A stretch of 64,000 bases of DNA from Stictocephala bisonia (taxonomy: Eukaryota; Arthropoda; Insecta; Hemiptera; Membracidae): positions 186,001 through 250,000 of the forward strand of contig JAQJVL010000666.1 of assembly GCA_035578905.1 (NCBI GenBank). Direction: 5' to 3'. How positions within the stretch are numbered: the first letter of the stretch is position 1; every line of letters starts with the position of its first letter. Below the pieces are notes generated by a model. That model was not told the DNA's origin and did no database searches. It saw only the letters and a list, made by a program, of their open reading frames with translations. Below, one piece after another: positions 1 through 12,845 of this stretch. A program made the position numbers and the translations under genes.

Positions 1-112
1 AGTAGCCGAACGCAGCGATCGGCCCTGGTGCGATTCCTGCATTCAGTGTAGACGAGCGAGATCGCAAGTAGCCGTACGCAGCGATCTGCTCTGGTGCGAT
101 TCCTGCATTCAG
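1..112. repeat. End of a 66-bp tandem repeat (about 1.7 copies)
   Basis: A 46-bp stretch starting agtagccg at position 1 recurs at 67 with three differences, giving a 66-bp period. The array is cut by the window edge. The core gcagcgatcgg resembles the gatcg-rich sequence at 920-1190, so the two tracts may be related. No coding potential is seen. Confidence 0.8.
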
Positions 113-682
<570 letters not shown>

Positions 683-769
683 AACAAATAAACAACATAT
701 TAATGTGAAATTGGTTATTAAGTAATAAAAATGATTCAAAAAATTTAAATATTTTCTAATATTAGAACA

Positions 770-1230
770 TAAAAATATGCACAATATGACCAGTGCAGTA
801 TCGAGCCCACTGGCATCCACATTGCAAGAGCGGTGTGGCCAGAGTTTCGGCGTTCTGGCAATCAACAGCGGCCCGTGTACACCGCCCAACTACGGCGTCG
901 CAAACTATGGCAAATGGCCGCAGCCGATTGCTGCGATCGGCTGCCATTTGAAAACAGTGGCCAGTGTTTGCGGGATCGCGCGATCTCGATGCGATCGGCT
1001 GCCATTTGAAAACAGTGGCCAGTGTTTGCGGGATCGCGCGATCTCGATGCGATCGGCTGCCATTTGAAAACAGTGGCCAGTGTTAGCAGGATTGCGCGTT
1101 CTCGCTGCGATCGCTCGTGTGCACCGCTCCATTGGTTTCAATACACTACGGAATTGCAACAGAGCCGATCGCAGCGATTGGTTTTTTTGCGATTATCGCT
1201 CGTGTGCACCGGGCCTTATACCTACGATTG
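770..1230. repeat. GC-rich gatcg island containing three 58-bp tandem units
   Basis: Three head-to-tail 58-bp units start at 935, 993 and 1051 (each begins gatcggctgccatttg). The first two are nearly identical and the third is diverged. The flanks (780-930 and 1109-1220) hold further cgtgtgcaccg and gcagcgatcgg words in both orientations. CpG content is clearly above the surroundings. Open frames here exist on both strands and follow the repeat, so none is called as a gene. Confidence 0.8.
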
Positions 1231-3011
1231 TGACTAAACCAGTTGACTTGTATTTTGTTAAAATGTTTATGGAAATTTCTACTATTTACCTACAATTCAT
1301 CCACAGGTCAAATGTACCTGACCAAATAATACAAAAAATTAGGCACACTCAACATTTCGTGTACCTAATTCAAATGTTCGAGCTAAACCTGACTTTTTTA
1401 TATTAATATAATTAAATAGTGGCCTATAATATTTAAGAATTGTTAGAATCATCATCACTTAACCATTTTCTACCACTCAATAAATTTTTAAAATTTTCAC
1501 TCAGTTGTAAGTGTATCAAATCGCAGTTTTAATCAAACGCGCGCACTAAATATTTTCACTCGCCTGACGACCATACTGAGCAAGTTTCCTCAACTGCCGT
1601 AATGTTAGTTTTATAAAGATGGCGAGTCTATTCTGATTCTGTGCTCAGTGGTATAGTCAAACTCAATATTATGACCGGCGAAGCGGGCGGGTACAGTTAG
1701 TTTAATATAAAACAGGAAGCTAATCTATCCTATAAAAATGTAAACAACAAATATATAGACTAGCTATAAATAGTCTAGTATGTGTCGTTGTGCTGTTTGA
1801 TTGTATCTGCCAGAAGAGTGGTCCAAACCGACAGCCGTGCACTCAACTGTCCTGACTGCTATTTATATAGCACTTTAAAATTACTCAGTGCCACAATTTA
1901 TTTCTGTACCGGGTCAACGATTCGTACCTGGCTGGCCGCCCCGCCCTTGTCGCTGTCTCTTTGTCTACACTAGACATAACCGTTAATATCGTCTGTTCAT
2001 AAAGCCTGACTAACATGTGAGATGTGGCCAACTAAAGTTATACAGAAATGTATAGTGTGGAACACGTAAAAACTTATATTGTAACAAGTATTTGAATTAT
2101 TTTCTAATTTAGGTGGTAATTATGCACTTTCTTGCCACTTCTGGAAACGTTTTCTTGTTGAAAATGTGATAAAATAGTACTCCATATCTTTTGAGAAAGT
2201 TGATTTTAACCGCAGAAAACTCGATTTTTACTAATAATAAATGGAATAGTGCTTTTCTTTCTCTGACAGTGAAAATAATAATAATAATTTGTTCAAAAAT
2301 CGTTGTTTTTCAACTTTTTTTCATTTTACATGTGTTTTATGCTGAACACGGATATCAATTGGGTTTTCAATAACATTATTTTGACGGCCCGAAATATGCA
2401 CTTCTTATTTAGGCCTACCTAACCACGCATAACGTAACTTATCCTAACTGTCTATCTACTCAACAAAAATTCGAAATTTGTTTAATTCGTGTGCCCGGCC
2501 CCAGGGACAGCCTGCCGGCGGGAATATACATGACTTCGGTTAGAGTTTGTAATGGCCACTAATCACGATTAACCGCGAAAGGAGCTTTACCATTATATAT
2601 AGATAGTTAATTAATTATTTTAGACTGTTTTAGACCAAAATAGTTTTTAAATTCGTTTTCAACCTAAAAAAACATCAAATTAAAAAGAACGATTAAAATA
2701 TAATTTTAATTAACGGAAATACTTCAAAAATACTAAACGTTGTGACAGTGGGTTATCGAGTTGTTATGTAAAATACGCAATTCCCGCAGAATAAAAAGCA
2801 TATGTCGTGAAAATATAACCAATTGTTTGGCCCATTCTAAGTTTTAACATTTTGTTAGTTGGCAAGAAACTGCATAATTACTCTAATTTACATAATACAA
2901 GTAAGATTGGGCGCTCACGTCATGTGTTTAACTACAAAGAAGATAGAAACAGAGGTCGCATCCAATGTGCTCTGAATTCCAACTCATCAATGGTTTGAGG
3001 GTCGTTTCTAA
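1231..3011. other. Unique AT-rich sequence, no gene seen
   Basis: Mostly AT-rich unique sequence with a few GC-richer patches (for example 1900-1975 and 2490-2540). No coding domain, tRNA, transposon terminus or array was recognised. Confidence 0.5.
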
Positions 3012-3242
3012 GAATATACGAAGAAAGCGTACAGCGAAGAAAACCTACAACTGGAATTTAGCGAAATAAGCGTACAGCCTGTCAGGTTGTTGTTTGACGA
3101 GGTGAGACAAGGGCTGACCCTTGAGGCAGCGCAATGTGACAGGCGAAAAAAGCGTACACATCCAAGAACTCGGCCTAAGTTTAGACTAGAAACATTGCTT
3201 AAGCATTTAAAAAAAACTTACCAACTCTTACATAAGCTATAA
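2931..3242 (+). pseudogene. Fragment resembling a psq-type helix-turn-helix domain (pogo/jerky-like transposon relic)
   Basis: A frame open from 3012 to the TAA at 3240-3242, without an ATG, reads through YSEENLQLEF and then LLFDEVRQGLTLEAAQ followed by a basic RRKKRTHPRTR stretch. The pattern of an acidic helix start, a hydrophobic pair and RQGLTLEAA is what I know from Pipsqueak-type HTH domains at the N-terminus of pogo/Tigger and jerky-like transposases. A second frame just upstream (2931-3000) encodes YKEDRNRGRIQ, which resembles the YKRKTNRG lead-in of such proteins, implying at least one frameshift. The words aagcgtaca recur three times, so part of the likeness could come from local duplication. 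No catalytic domain follows. Family assignment is inference; the translation is direct. Confidence 0.33.
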
Positions 3243-3480
3243 CATTTAAATAATATAGCCTACGAATATGGTTAAATAAATAAATAAATCAAGTTTTAAA
3301 ACTACTATTCTTCTGCTTCATGATTAGTCTTTGTTGAATATGTATATGTAACAGCCGCTCATACATAACTAGACAGATTTGACTTAAGGTGGTGCAGTCA
3401 AACTTTTTGTGAATGTGAAATAATTTTAGTATGCTACAAAATGCGTAAAAGTGACAACAATTAATTAATTTTCCTAGAGA

Positions 3481-3488
3481 CCTTATTT
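3481..3488. other. Left 8-bp target-site duplication (CCTTATTT)
   Basis: An exact match to 4217-4224, immediately outside the terminal inverted repeats of the element between them. Confidence 0.85.
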
Positions 3489-4216
3489 GGTGGCACTCGA
3501 GGTGCGACATGGACTACCTGTGTTAATCCCAGCGACCCAAAGGGCCATAAAACTGGCACTCGAGGTGCGACATGCCACCTCAGGTAGCCCGGCGAAGGGT
3601 TGCGGGGTTGTAGACGCGCTCTCTCTCTGTGTCCATAAATATATATATATACAAAATAGGACCTACGTTACTAGGATAATCACACCATTTCAATAACTAG
3701 TGTAATTAAATACAGACTTTCACACTTAAAAGGAATCAATATTTTCCGGAAATACAATTATTTTTATTTCAATAAAAAGTAGTAGAACTATAATTTTTTC
3801 TGGACAATCCGATCTGCTTTACATAGCTAAATAGATTATTATTAGCTAACATAACCTAACCTAACCTAACCTTTTTTAACAACCTAACAACCAAATTTTT
3901 AAACTATTTGACGCCGTTAAACATTTTTATTGTAATAAATTTCTTTGTTTAAGTTAAACTATAAATTGTCATTGAGCGATGATTAATTATTGAATCATCG
4001 TTAATCATGTGTCTCATTGTATGGCTGTAGTTTTCAGATAATTTTATCACTGTAAATATATCAACTATTAGCCGCCAGACCAACACGGCCACACTGCTAG
4101 CCGAAGTGCCATGTCGCACCTCGAGTGTTAGTTTTGGGTTCTCTTTCGCTGCATGTCGCACCTCGAGTGTCCAATTATGACCCTCAGTTAGTCCATGTCG
4201 CACCTCGGGTGCCCCC
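3489..4216. mobile_element. 728-bp non-autonomous DNA transposon with 24-bp TIRs and subterminal repeats
   Basis: The first 24 bases (start GGTGGCACTCGAGG) and the reverse complement of the last 24 (start GGGGGCACCCGAGG) match at 22 positions, and the element is bracketed by an exact 8-bp direct duplication. Inside each end the word CTCGAGGTGCGACATG recurs at intervals of about 55-65 bp: twice at the left end, three times inverted at the right. No transposase is encoded. An 8-bp duplication fits hAT, Mutator/Phantom, Merlin or P superfamilies; the GG terminus is unlike the usual hAT CA start, so the superfamily is left open. The element also carries an (AACCT)4 telomere-like run at 3853-3872. 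Confidence 0.82.
3853..3872. repeat. Interstitial insect-type telomere motif, four AACCT units
   Basis: Four perfect AACCT units, the complement of the TTAGG-type telomere repeat common in arthropods. It is too short to be a former telomere and lies inside a transposon, so chance or local slippage is possible. Confidence 0.6.
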
Positions 4217-4224
4217 CCTTATTT
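4217..4224. other. Right 8-bp target-site duplication (CCTTATTT)
   Basis: Exact copy of 3481-3488, directly after the right terminal inverted repeat. Confidence 0.85.
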
Positions 4225-7200
4225 ATATAGGCTTATTTTCTTTTTTTGTTTAATCAATTTAATGAAAAAAATTAATTAAATAAAGTGAAATCTATAAAAA
4301 ATGTATCACGTTTACAGTGCTTCCCCATCACCAGGCTCACATATTGCGGAATAGTGCATTACTATTGCTTATGTTATGCGACTAAATAAGAAATATTCTT
4401 TACTATAAATATGATTATACTAGTTAAAAATAATTAGTTTATAATTATAATATGTTTTACTCGTATAATCATTCATAAAATACACACACAATTATTGTTA
4501 GCTATATTAAATATTTTATGTTCAATACCAATAAACTAATTATTCGTTGGAAATTCAGTCAAATTTTAAGTGAGATATACAATGTTATTAAACTGCTTTA
4601 TTAATGAAAGATCAGATCGTGTGTCAGACAGAACGAAATTCTAAAACCAATCTGTGTGGCAAGTTTTCGGGACGACTAGTAAGCTAAGGTACTGTGGCGT
4701 TATGAATTTTTCATAAAATACATTTTAATTTCTTTGTATTGCAAGGCCTATATACTTATTACCACAGTCCAAGAGTCACCTTAGATACAAAACTTACAGA
4801 ATACCTCTGGTCATCACAATTTGTTTCCTATCCCTATAAAAAAATACTATTTATTAGTCAACAATATTTAATATATTGTTGACTAATAAGCAAAGCAAAC
4901 TTAATTTTCTTTTTTACCAAAATAAGTCACTGAAATAAACTCACAGTACCCCATTTCATTCAATACGGATTATCTGTTGACCCATGACAAAATGTCACAA
5001 CATTTAAATAAACTATTCACGACAGTAATGTTAAGACAAAATAAAATATGTTATCTATAAATACCAAACATTGTACTTTATTATTATATCTAAGAGTTTG
5101 CTGACGAATATTTGTTCTGTTTTCAACAGAAAGTATTGTGCAAGCTCATACTCATGCCCGTTATTGTAGTGTAAGAAGAGAGGGCGAAAATACAAACGGC
5201 CAAAAGAGAACACGGGCTCTATTCGTCATACCGCAACAAACCAAGGAAGGGTTTAGATTAGGGGTAAGACGTTGATGTTCTGCAATTGAACCTGTGTGGA
5301 TGGTACGAAAGGAACAAGTGACGAATTCCAGAGCTATAAGGTGGACGCTTATGACTCAGGTACCTGCTTGGGTCAAGTGCGCAATAGCGGTCAGGAGGTT
5401 GTGGAACCTTTTTGGGGATTAGTGCTTGGTGCTCAATATCGGTGCACCGGTCAAAACGCAACAAGAATGAGGAAATCGGGCAGACCGACAAGCTTTCGCC
5501 TCCTAGTCTAATTAAAGTTACTTTCCAAAAAACCTTTATATCAAAAATGTATATTAGGCCTATATGTCAATTGATTAAACACCACTCCACGATGGAATTT
5601 TATCATTGTACGTTTTTGAGAAGTTTTCTGGGCTTAACAAAATACTGTTACTGTAGTAACAAAAGATTGGTAAATAACTTTGGTCTTGTTCAATTCAGTC
5701 ATTTGGGCAAATAAGTAAAAAAACTCTGTAATATATTATAAAATAAGTTTAATCTCGGAAACACAGCTTACATGAAGTATTTTGATAATGTGACACATTA
5801 CATTATAAGAAAATCATTATTAGTCAAAGATTTATTTTTACTAATAATAATTTGGAACGAGCATTCCAAACGGCGAGCATGTTCGGCTCGGCGCTCGGCT
5901 CGTCGGACCTGGCGAGCCCGAGCCCACAAGAACATGCTCGGCCGTCTGTGGGGACGTCCAACATGTTCGCTGGTCACTCCTGGCAATGACTACAGATAGA
6001 ATAAGACGAACAGTTCTCATGTTAAAATTTCAGACCAAAACAGTAGGTAAAGAACTGAGTTTAAGCAACTGGTCGCTATGGAGCGCTGAAGTCTCGTTTT
6101 GGAGGCGAGTGTTAGACAAGGATGACGAGCGCAAGAGTAAAAGAAAGAGCGGTATTATCTGCCTGAACACTCACACTCGGGTTGTAATTGGTCTTATTCG
6201 GGTCTCTCAATTCATTCGTAACAACTGGTGGACCCTTGACAGATGGAAGGTCACTTGAAACCCGTTACAAGTTTTGGTCCCGTGGCCAAATACATCACCT
6301 GCCACAGTGGCTCGTTCTAGCTTTTCAGTTTTAGAGGACAGTCTTTTTACTATACTAAAACCAAGTCATCACTACATTAAAGAGTAGTAAATATTCAAAA
6401 GTTTATCATTAGTTGCATAATTACATGATTACATTCAGAATATAATAATAATTGCAGGGAATTTTAATTGTCCAGATTTAACATATAATAATAATTGCAG
6501 GGAATTTTTAATTGTCTAATCAGGCTTACAATAATATTTAAAACAATGAACATATTACAGAGAGGAACCATATAATTAAAAAAAAAAAAAAAAATACTTC
6601 CTTAATTATACAGGAATTTGTTTAGTGGTCTTTTAATTCTGTGACTTAGTTTAAAAAGTTATTTAAAATGATGTACAAAATACAAATTTAATCTAAAAAA
6701 TAAAAAATTACTTGTATAATATATTAGTACATGAAACCAGGTTAAAAATTGTAAGAAAGTTCGGATTAAATAGAAAGTAGATAAATAGATTTGAAACATT
6801 TTGCAGAAATACATACAAAATACACCAATTGTAAAGTCCGGAAATGGTTCAATATATAGTAAATAACAAATAAATAAAAACAGCAAATAGTTGGAATAGA
6901 TCGAAAAATACACAACACGTTTTAATGAAAATTAGTAACTAGGGGGTTTTAGTCGCTTGTTATTATTTTAACATAAAAATATTGTAAAACAAAATGGCAG
7001 ATTGAAAATTAAGCTTTCCCTCCATGATCATGATTTTTACGAATAAAAGATAAAACAATATGTATAAATCCATATTTTGTGTTTTTGAATCGTATTTACG
7101 TACTTATAAGAACTGCTAATTATTAATGGATGCTGGAAAATCCGGAAAAATCAAGATAGTGGATGAATAATAAATAACATTTATAAGAATAGAAATTTAT

Positions 7201-7904
7201 ATTGAAAATTATTAACTAAGGGTTTCATAGGTCTCTTATTGCGATTTCAGTGATAAAATAACATCAACGCGCCAGATGAAAAATCCTGATTTTCCACAAT
7301 TTCCACAAGTTAAATACAAAAAGTTATGTATAAATGGACAAAAAAATATACGAGAAAGTGTGAATGGAAACTCTTGGTTTCTTCAAGTCTCACTGAAGAT
7401 TTTAAGGCTGGTAACTGATGAAAATGACAGATTTTAGTTATTTAAATTATAGAAATATTTTCTTTGATTTAAAATTTGATTTTGACTCAAAATTGGCAAT
7501 GTTTTGCAGCCTAAAAAATTAACATAATGGATGCTCCTTATAACGTTTTAAAAGTAGGCCTACTCCTTATAGTTAGGTCCAGTATAACGGGTTGTGGCAA
7601 AGCTTGCAGTAGTAGAAGTGGCGTAGAATGTTCTACTTAATGCATAAAGAGTTTTGGTGTTAACTGCACAAATTTTACACCCATATTTGATGAAAACGAT
7701 GAAATTATTAATGAAACAATTCCAGTTAAACCAGCAGAATCGTCGAAAGTGAAGACGAGATAAGTAGCGATGTTGATGATTGCTTTGAAGGAAATGTATT
7801 TTCTAATAACTTACAGACATAAAATGTACTGTAATATAGTTATTGTTAATAAATAATAATAAATCTCTAATTTTATTTTAAGTCAAAACGTGTCTTCGTA
7901 TTTG
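4225..7904. other. Unique AT-rich sequence, no gene supported
   Basis: No recognisable coding domain. Notable small items: a perfect hairpin at 4851-4889; a GC-rich patch at 5870-5965 with inverted gagcatgttc / gaacatgctc words; a roughly 40-bp direct duplication (ataataataattgcagggaa) around 6439-6520; and an A-run at 6576-6593. Open frames of up to 100 codons show no family resemblance. Confidence 0.5.
4851..4889. repeat. Perfect 17-bp hairpin with a 5-nt loop
   Basis: Arms 4851-4867 and 4873-4889 are exact reverse complements (ttattagtcaacaatat), loop ttaat. It is AT-rich and isolated, with no array or transposon boundary identified around it. Confidence 0.85.
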
Positions 7905-8040
7905 AAAATGTTATGAACTTTGACAGCTGTCAAGTAGTAAAATGTTATGAACTTTGACAGCTGTCAAGTAGTAAAATGTTATGAACTTTGACAGCTGTCA
8001 AGTAGTAAAATGTTATGAACTTTGACAGCTGTCAAGTAGT
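7905..8040. repeat. 34-bp tandem repeat, four identical copies with a palindromic core
   Basis: Units start at 7905, 7939, 7973 and 8007. Each carries TTGACAGCTGTCAA, a 14-bp perfect palindrome with a CAGCTG E-box at its centre. A diverged relative, ttgacagctgtaaactgtcaa, lies at 8138-8160. Perfect identity among the four units indicates recent expansion or an assembly effect. Confidence 0.95.
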
Positions 8041-8162
8041 AAAATTAAGAATTTTTGCAACTTTTAATTTATTGGTATACAATTCGTAAAATTATGAATT
8101 TTGTTAGTCTCTTGTTTATTATGGAATATTTACAACTTGTTGACAGCTGTAAACTGTCAATA

Positions 8163-10824
8163 TTTAAAATATGATATCAAGAAAAAAGGCTTAAAATCAT
8201 TAACTTTACTACGTAAAGTTTGAAAATTTGCTTTTTGAAAAATTATTGCCTTTGAAGTATATAATTATTTTTTACGAGTGTTTAAAAATCATATTTCAAC
8301 AATAACTTTTGTTCTGTTAAAGATATCTTAATGTGCAAGGTCGCATTAGAAAGGTAAACTTAAACTTATACTCAACAAACAAAGTTATGACAAATTTTTC
8401 AATTAAATTAAAACTTTTTGATATATTTGAGGTTATATCATAGCATTTTAGTGTTAAAAACATGAACAATTAAATTCTAACACTCATATCTTTCGCATCT
8501 GGCCCACCATTCGATGGTGGATTTGGCTTTACTGCCGGTAATGCTAGATAGTTTAGACGTACCCCCTCTATTTTTATTCTGTGCTCGCAGCTAAGAGACT
8601 TGACGAAAGTCCATTCACAACTAAGGGCAGTCAGTTGTCTGTCAACAGATCTCAAAACAAGGAGTGTCCTTTTCAAGGTCAAGGGACTGGACTTTTGTAT
8701 TCTCCTTCCCTCTCTTCCTATCGGCGTTGTTACTATTTACCAATTCTCATTACCCCTTCACACACTCTCTCTCCCAGCTTTCGTCCGGCAAACGAGCTCC
8801 CAGCGATTGTAGCGGCCAGTTGCTGAAACTGTTTTTTGTTTCCGTGGTCTTGGTCTAACTTTTGCTCATATGAACTTTCCGTCTTATTCTATTATTAGAC
8901 AAGTTTGTTAAAAAAAGTTGACTAATATTATCTATTATATATTATCTAATAGTAATGTAATTGATTGATTATAAACCGCGCACAGCACATTGCTAAACTA
9001 ACTTAGGGTATGTTTAGAGCTAGAACAGAATAAGACAAACTTTAACCTTTTTCTGTACTGTGTTCTACTCGCTTGTATGGTCTGTGATTTTGTACAAAAA
9101 TATTTCTTGTAATTATTCAACAATCTATGTTTAAAGAAATAAAAATAACATGTCAAGTATGATACGCTAGCACCCATGACTATTTAGCGACGTATCAATG
9201 GTACTGACTCGTGTGTTATGTTACAGGTGAGCGATGGTGAACATAGAGTAAGATAGCCTGTTATCGGTGAGTACACCCTGTGCCTGTGTGTACTCTAGGC
9301 GTGAATCACCTCTCTCGGTGATGCCTGAGTGCGAACACACAGGTTTGTTTGGATATAAGCTAAGACTGGTGTTTCCCATTACAGAAAGAATGTTTGGGTT
9401 ATGTATTTACGCGTTACTAATTTCACAGCCACTCCAAAGTCTATTTGAAATTTGGTTAAATTTAATTGTCACTTTTCTCATGTTAAGTTTTTACAGAATG
9501 AGGTAACTTTGTGCTACATTAATCCCCTAAAGTTTTATTTTGCTCTCGCACATTAGAGTGTTGTTCTTATTACGTACGTAACAGTAGGAAAGCCACTTTA
9601 GTACTGTTGAAGATTAAATTTTATATTTTGTGATTCAGCATAAAGATTTGACATTGTAAACCAAATTGGGCGTGCTCTGACGACATTTAGGTAAATTTAA
9701 GGTACTAATGATAAATAAATCAAACACTTATATAAAATGAAAACTCTGTCTTTATTACAACCATCGAATAATTGACTGAATGATGTAATAATATGAATTA
9801 AACGAATTAAAATTAAATATATAAATTGCCGGCTGTGAAAATGAATGGAAGCGACGTATATACTTGGATGGAACGAAAGCCTGTATGGCTTGACGTGTAA
9901 CTCGTACGGCCGGGACTCTCTCTCCAAGCCATCCCCCCTCTGTCGGAAAGTAGTGAGGAAAGCAAGTATAAAAACTTAAATGATGTGTATTGCTTTTATC
10001 CTGTGTCAGGCCCAGGAGAGTATGACATGTAGACACAGAAGTTAAAATTGTTAAAATAAAAACGTCTAAGACAAAGGACGTCTTATTTTACTCGGCAAAA
10101 GGAGGGATATGAAGCTCTCTCTCCTACCTGGGAAGACGAGGGAAAGTGTAAGTTAAAAGTTTTGTCTGTTAAAGTAACATATAAAAGTAACGAAATCGTA
10201 TATCCGTAGTACAGTAAGTTTTCATGTGAGCCTTATATTTTCCTTTGATGTACATGCATTTAGATTTAGTAATTCATCCTAAATATAAATTTTGATAAAT
10301 TTACATTTTTTTGTGTAGTTTACTTAATAAGCCAATTCATTCCAATTTACAGATTTAAAATAATATATTATTTAGTTAGGAACTTATACATAAAATAACC
10401 GCAATTAAATGAATAAAATAACTGTGTACGTTTTTTCCTTTGGACTGAACAAACCTGTTAAAACATAATTTATAATAGTGCTTAGTGGCCTTTCTCATGT
10501 TTATTGTTTTTTATTTGACCAGTTATAGTAAAAAATAATATTCTAAATACCATGCCAAGTTTGGAAACACATGAACGTCTTTGGCCCTTCTCGTGACTTC
10601 GCATTGTGAAGCTCGGCCGTTAAGCCAAGCTAAACATTTGCATTGATTGTTCCTTGAGATTTATTCCCCCTCTCCCCCCAATCACCCTTCAGGAACAATA
10701 TCCGCTCGATCCTGCAGGGCTTCTTCCTACGTAATTCTTCCTCTGTCGGTTGTAATGAACGAACAAGGAACTTGTGTAACAAAGAGTCGATTGACTGATC
10801 CCATGATGTACAATATTTTTATGC
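8163..10824. other. Unique sequence, no gene supported
   Basis: Mixed AT-rich and moderately GC-rich sequence. A 7-bp-arm hairpin (ccaccat/atggtgg) sits at 8502-8518. Several GTGAGT words and short open frames are present, but no conserved domain, acceptor-donor pair with sustained open frame, or RNA gene could be supported. Confidence 0.45.
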
Positions 10825-11204
10825 ACTGTAACCAACTAACAAACCTTAGGCTAATCTTACATTGCGACCGGCACCAGTATCCAGTCAACCCAGGCACTCA
10901 GTGTTTTATACGCCTTTGGACTGTAACCAACTAACAAACCTTAGGCTTACCTTACATTGCGACCGGCACCAGTATCCAGTCAACCCAGGCACTCAGTGTT
11001 TTATACGCCTTTGCACTGTAACCAACTAACAAACCTTAGGCTTACCTTACATTGCGACCGGCACCAGTATCCAGTCAACCCAGGCACTCAGTGTTTTATA
11101 TGTTGTTGGACTGTAACCAACTAACAAACCTTAGGCTTACCTTACATTGCGACCGGCACCAGTGTCCAGTCAACCCAGGCACTCGGTGTTTTATACGCCT
11201 TTGA
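10825..11204. repeat. 95-bp tandem repeat, four copies
   Basis: Copies start at 10825, 10920, 11015 and 11110, each beginning actgtaaccaactaacaaac and containing the GC-rich words gcgaccggcacc and agtcaacccaggcactc. Only a few substitutions separate the copies. The unit is stop-rich and carries no sign of coding. Confidence 0.95.
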
Positions 11205-11632
11205 ATCTTATCATTGAATGCTAAAGGCAATTACAATTTAAATATAACTTTGTATTAACTTTCTGTTTAGGAAGTTCAGCAAGCAGTAATAATTAAATGT
11301 AATACAGTACTAGGCCTATGTTAGTATGCGTTTAATTTTTCAAGAACATTTTATTTTAAATTACACAGATTAAAGCGTTGAAAAAATGGAAAAAAAATCA
11401 CAGCTCACTCAATATTAGTACCTTCATACCCCTTAAATGTAGCTTACTAAATGGCCTAAATGTGTCAAGACTACTTAACATGATCACAGTTGTCAACCCA
11501 AGCTGATTTCTGCTTAAACTGATCACGAATGCCATCAAGTGTGTACACGGTTGGTACCCAAGATGATAATAGATGCTCCCCGAGTTGATCAAGGCTGCAA
11601 CCAAAGTTTACACAACATCAACATTGTAGTGT

Positions 11633-11745
11633 ATTGGTGGGTGGGAGGGTCATCAACACTGTACGTGTATAGATGGGTAGGAGGGTTATTACCACCTCAC
11701 GTGTAAGGATGGTCGGGAGGGTCTTAACCAACGTAAGTGGTTACT
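11633..11745 (+). repeat. Three degenerate copies of the 36-bp G-rich minisatellite
   Basis: Words such as ggtgggtgggagggtc, cactgtacgtgtat and ggtcgggagggtc repeat at about 36-bp spacing. They match the G-rich repeat found at 49.3-49.5 and 52.8-54.6 kb, so that family is dispersed over more than 40 kb. Confidence 0.6.
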
Positions 11746-11799
11746 AAGCAACCAACTTTGATAGACTATGTAATGAAAGGGGAAGACCCAAGCTTCTCA

Positions 11800-11945
11800 T
11801 GAAATGAAACAAAATAAAATGAAAAAGTTTTTTTTATAAGACGAGGCTGGGACTAGACAGTCCTGTCTACTACTTAACCTTAAGTAGAGCACTGTCAGGG
11901 GTCATCGAAGGGATGCCTGGCTCCATGGTCGGTTCGTGACATATT
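11800..11945. mobile_element. Possible retroelement 3' end (first of two related copies)
   Basis: A stretch running from an ATGAAA-rich A tract (aaaataaaatgaaaaag) through cagtcctgtctactacttaacc resembles 12760-12835, which runs from aaatgaaatgaaatgaaaaa through gtcctcttgcacacttaaccc. A simple-repeat A-rich boundary next to a shared terminal sequence suggests the end of a dispersed retroelement, read in reverse or forward. No reverse transcriptase is present and the family is not identified. Confidence 0.25.
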
Positions 11946-12754
11946 ATGAATGCTACCTAATTTTATCACGGATTCTACCAAAGTTAATCACGGTTTACCA
12001 AGTAAATCACGGGGAAACCTACAATGATCACGAGTGTTACATAAGTTGATGATGGGTTGCAACCTAAGTTGAAGACTAGGACAACCTATGTTGATCACGG
12101 GGAGCTACCCAAGTTCATCTCGTTAGGCTACCTAAACTAATTACGGGTGCTACCCAAAATGATAATGGTTGGTTACCTAAATTTATCAAGTTAATCAGGA
12201 GAGGGCTGTCCAAGTTGATAGTGGGGGGAGGTACCCCAGCTTATCATGGATACTACCCAAGTTAGGTATTCTTCCAAGCCATCTTAATCAAGGGGGGCTA
12301 CCCAAGTTGATTAGGTGGCTAACCAAGTAGATCCGGGTGTTACCCAAGATGATCAAGGGTGCTACCCATTATGATCAAGGGTTCTACCAAAGTTGATAGT
12401 GGACGCTATCACATTTAATAATGGGGGATGTACCCCAGCTTATCATGGATACTACCCAATTTCATCATGGTTCCTACCCATGTTAATCGAGGGGGCTACC
12501 GAAATGGTCAGGTGTGATTTACCTTGGTTGATCACGGGGGTGAGCTCAACTTGATTAAGGGGGGAATCTGCCCAAGTTGACCACAGGAGCTAACCAAGGT
12601 CACCACGGGAGGTTGCCTAAGTTGATGATGGGATGCTACCAAAGTTGGTCAGTTGATCACAGGGGCTAACCAAGGTCACCACGGGGGGTTGCCTAAGTTG
12701 ATGACGGGATTCTACCAAAGTTGATCAAAGGAGCAGGTAAACGGAGAGGTCAAG

Positions 12755-12845
12755 GTAATTAAATGAAATGAAATGAAAAAATGCCTTTATTAAAGGGGTG
12801 AAGTTAGAACTGTAAAGTCCTCTTGCACACTTAACCCCAAAATCA
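12755..12845. mobile_element. Possible retroelement 3' end (second related copy)
   Basis: Begins with an (ATGAA)n-like tract and ends near acacttaacccc; partial likeness to the copy near 11.8-11.9 kb. Both interrupt the 22-bp minisatellite, as expected for insertions. Confidence 0.25.

Noticed and set aside
5870..5965. p53-family response element (gagcatgttc, gaacatgctc)
   Set aside because: Two decamers fit the half-site rule but are about 46 bp apart, too far for a standard element; similar words near 19.03 kb are also unpaired.
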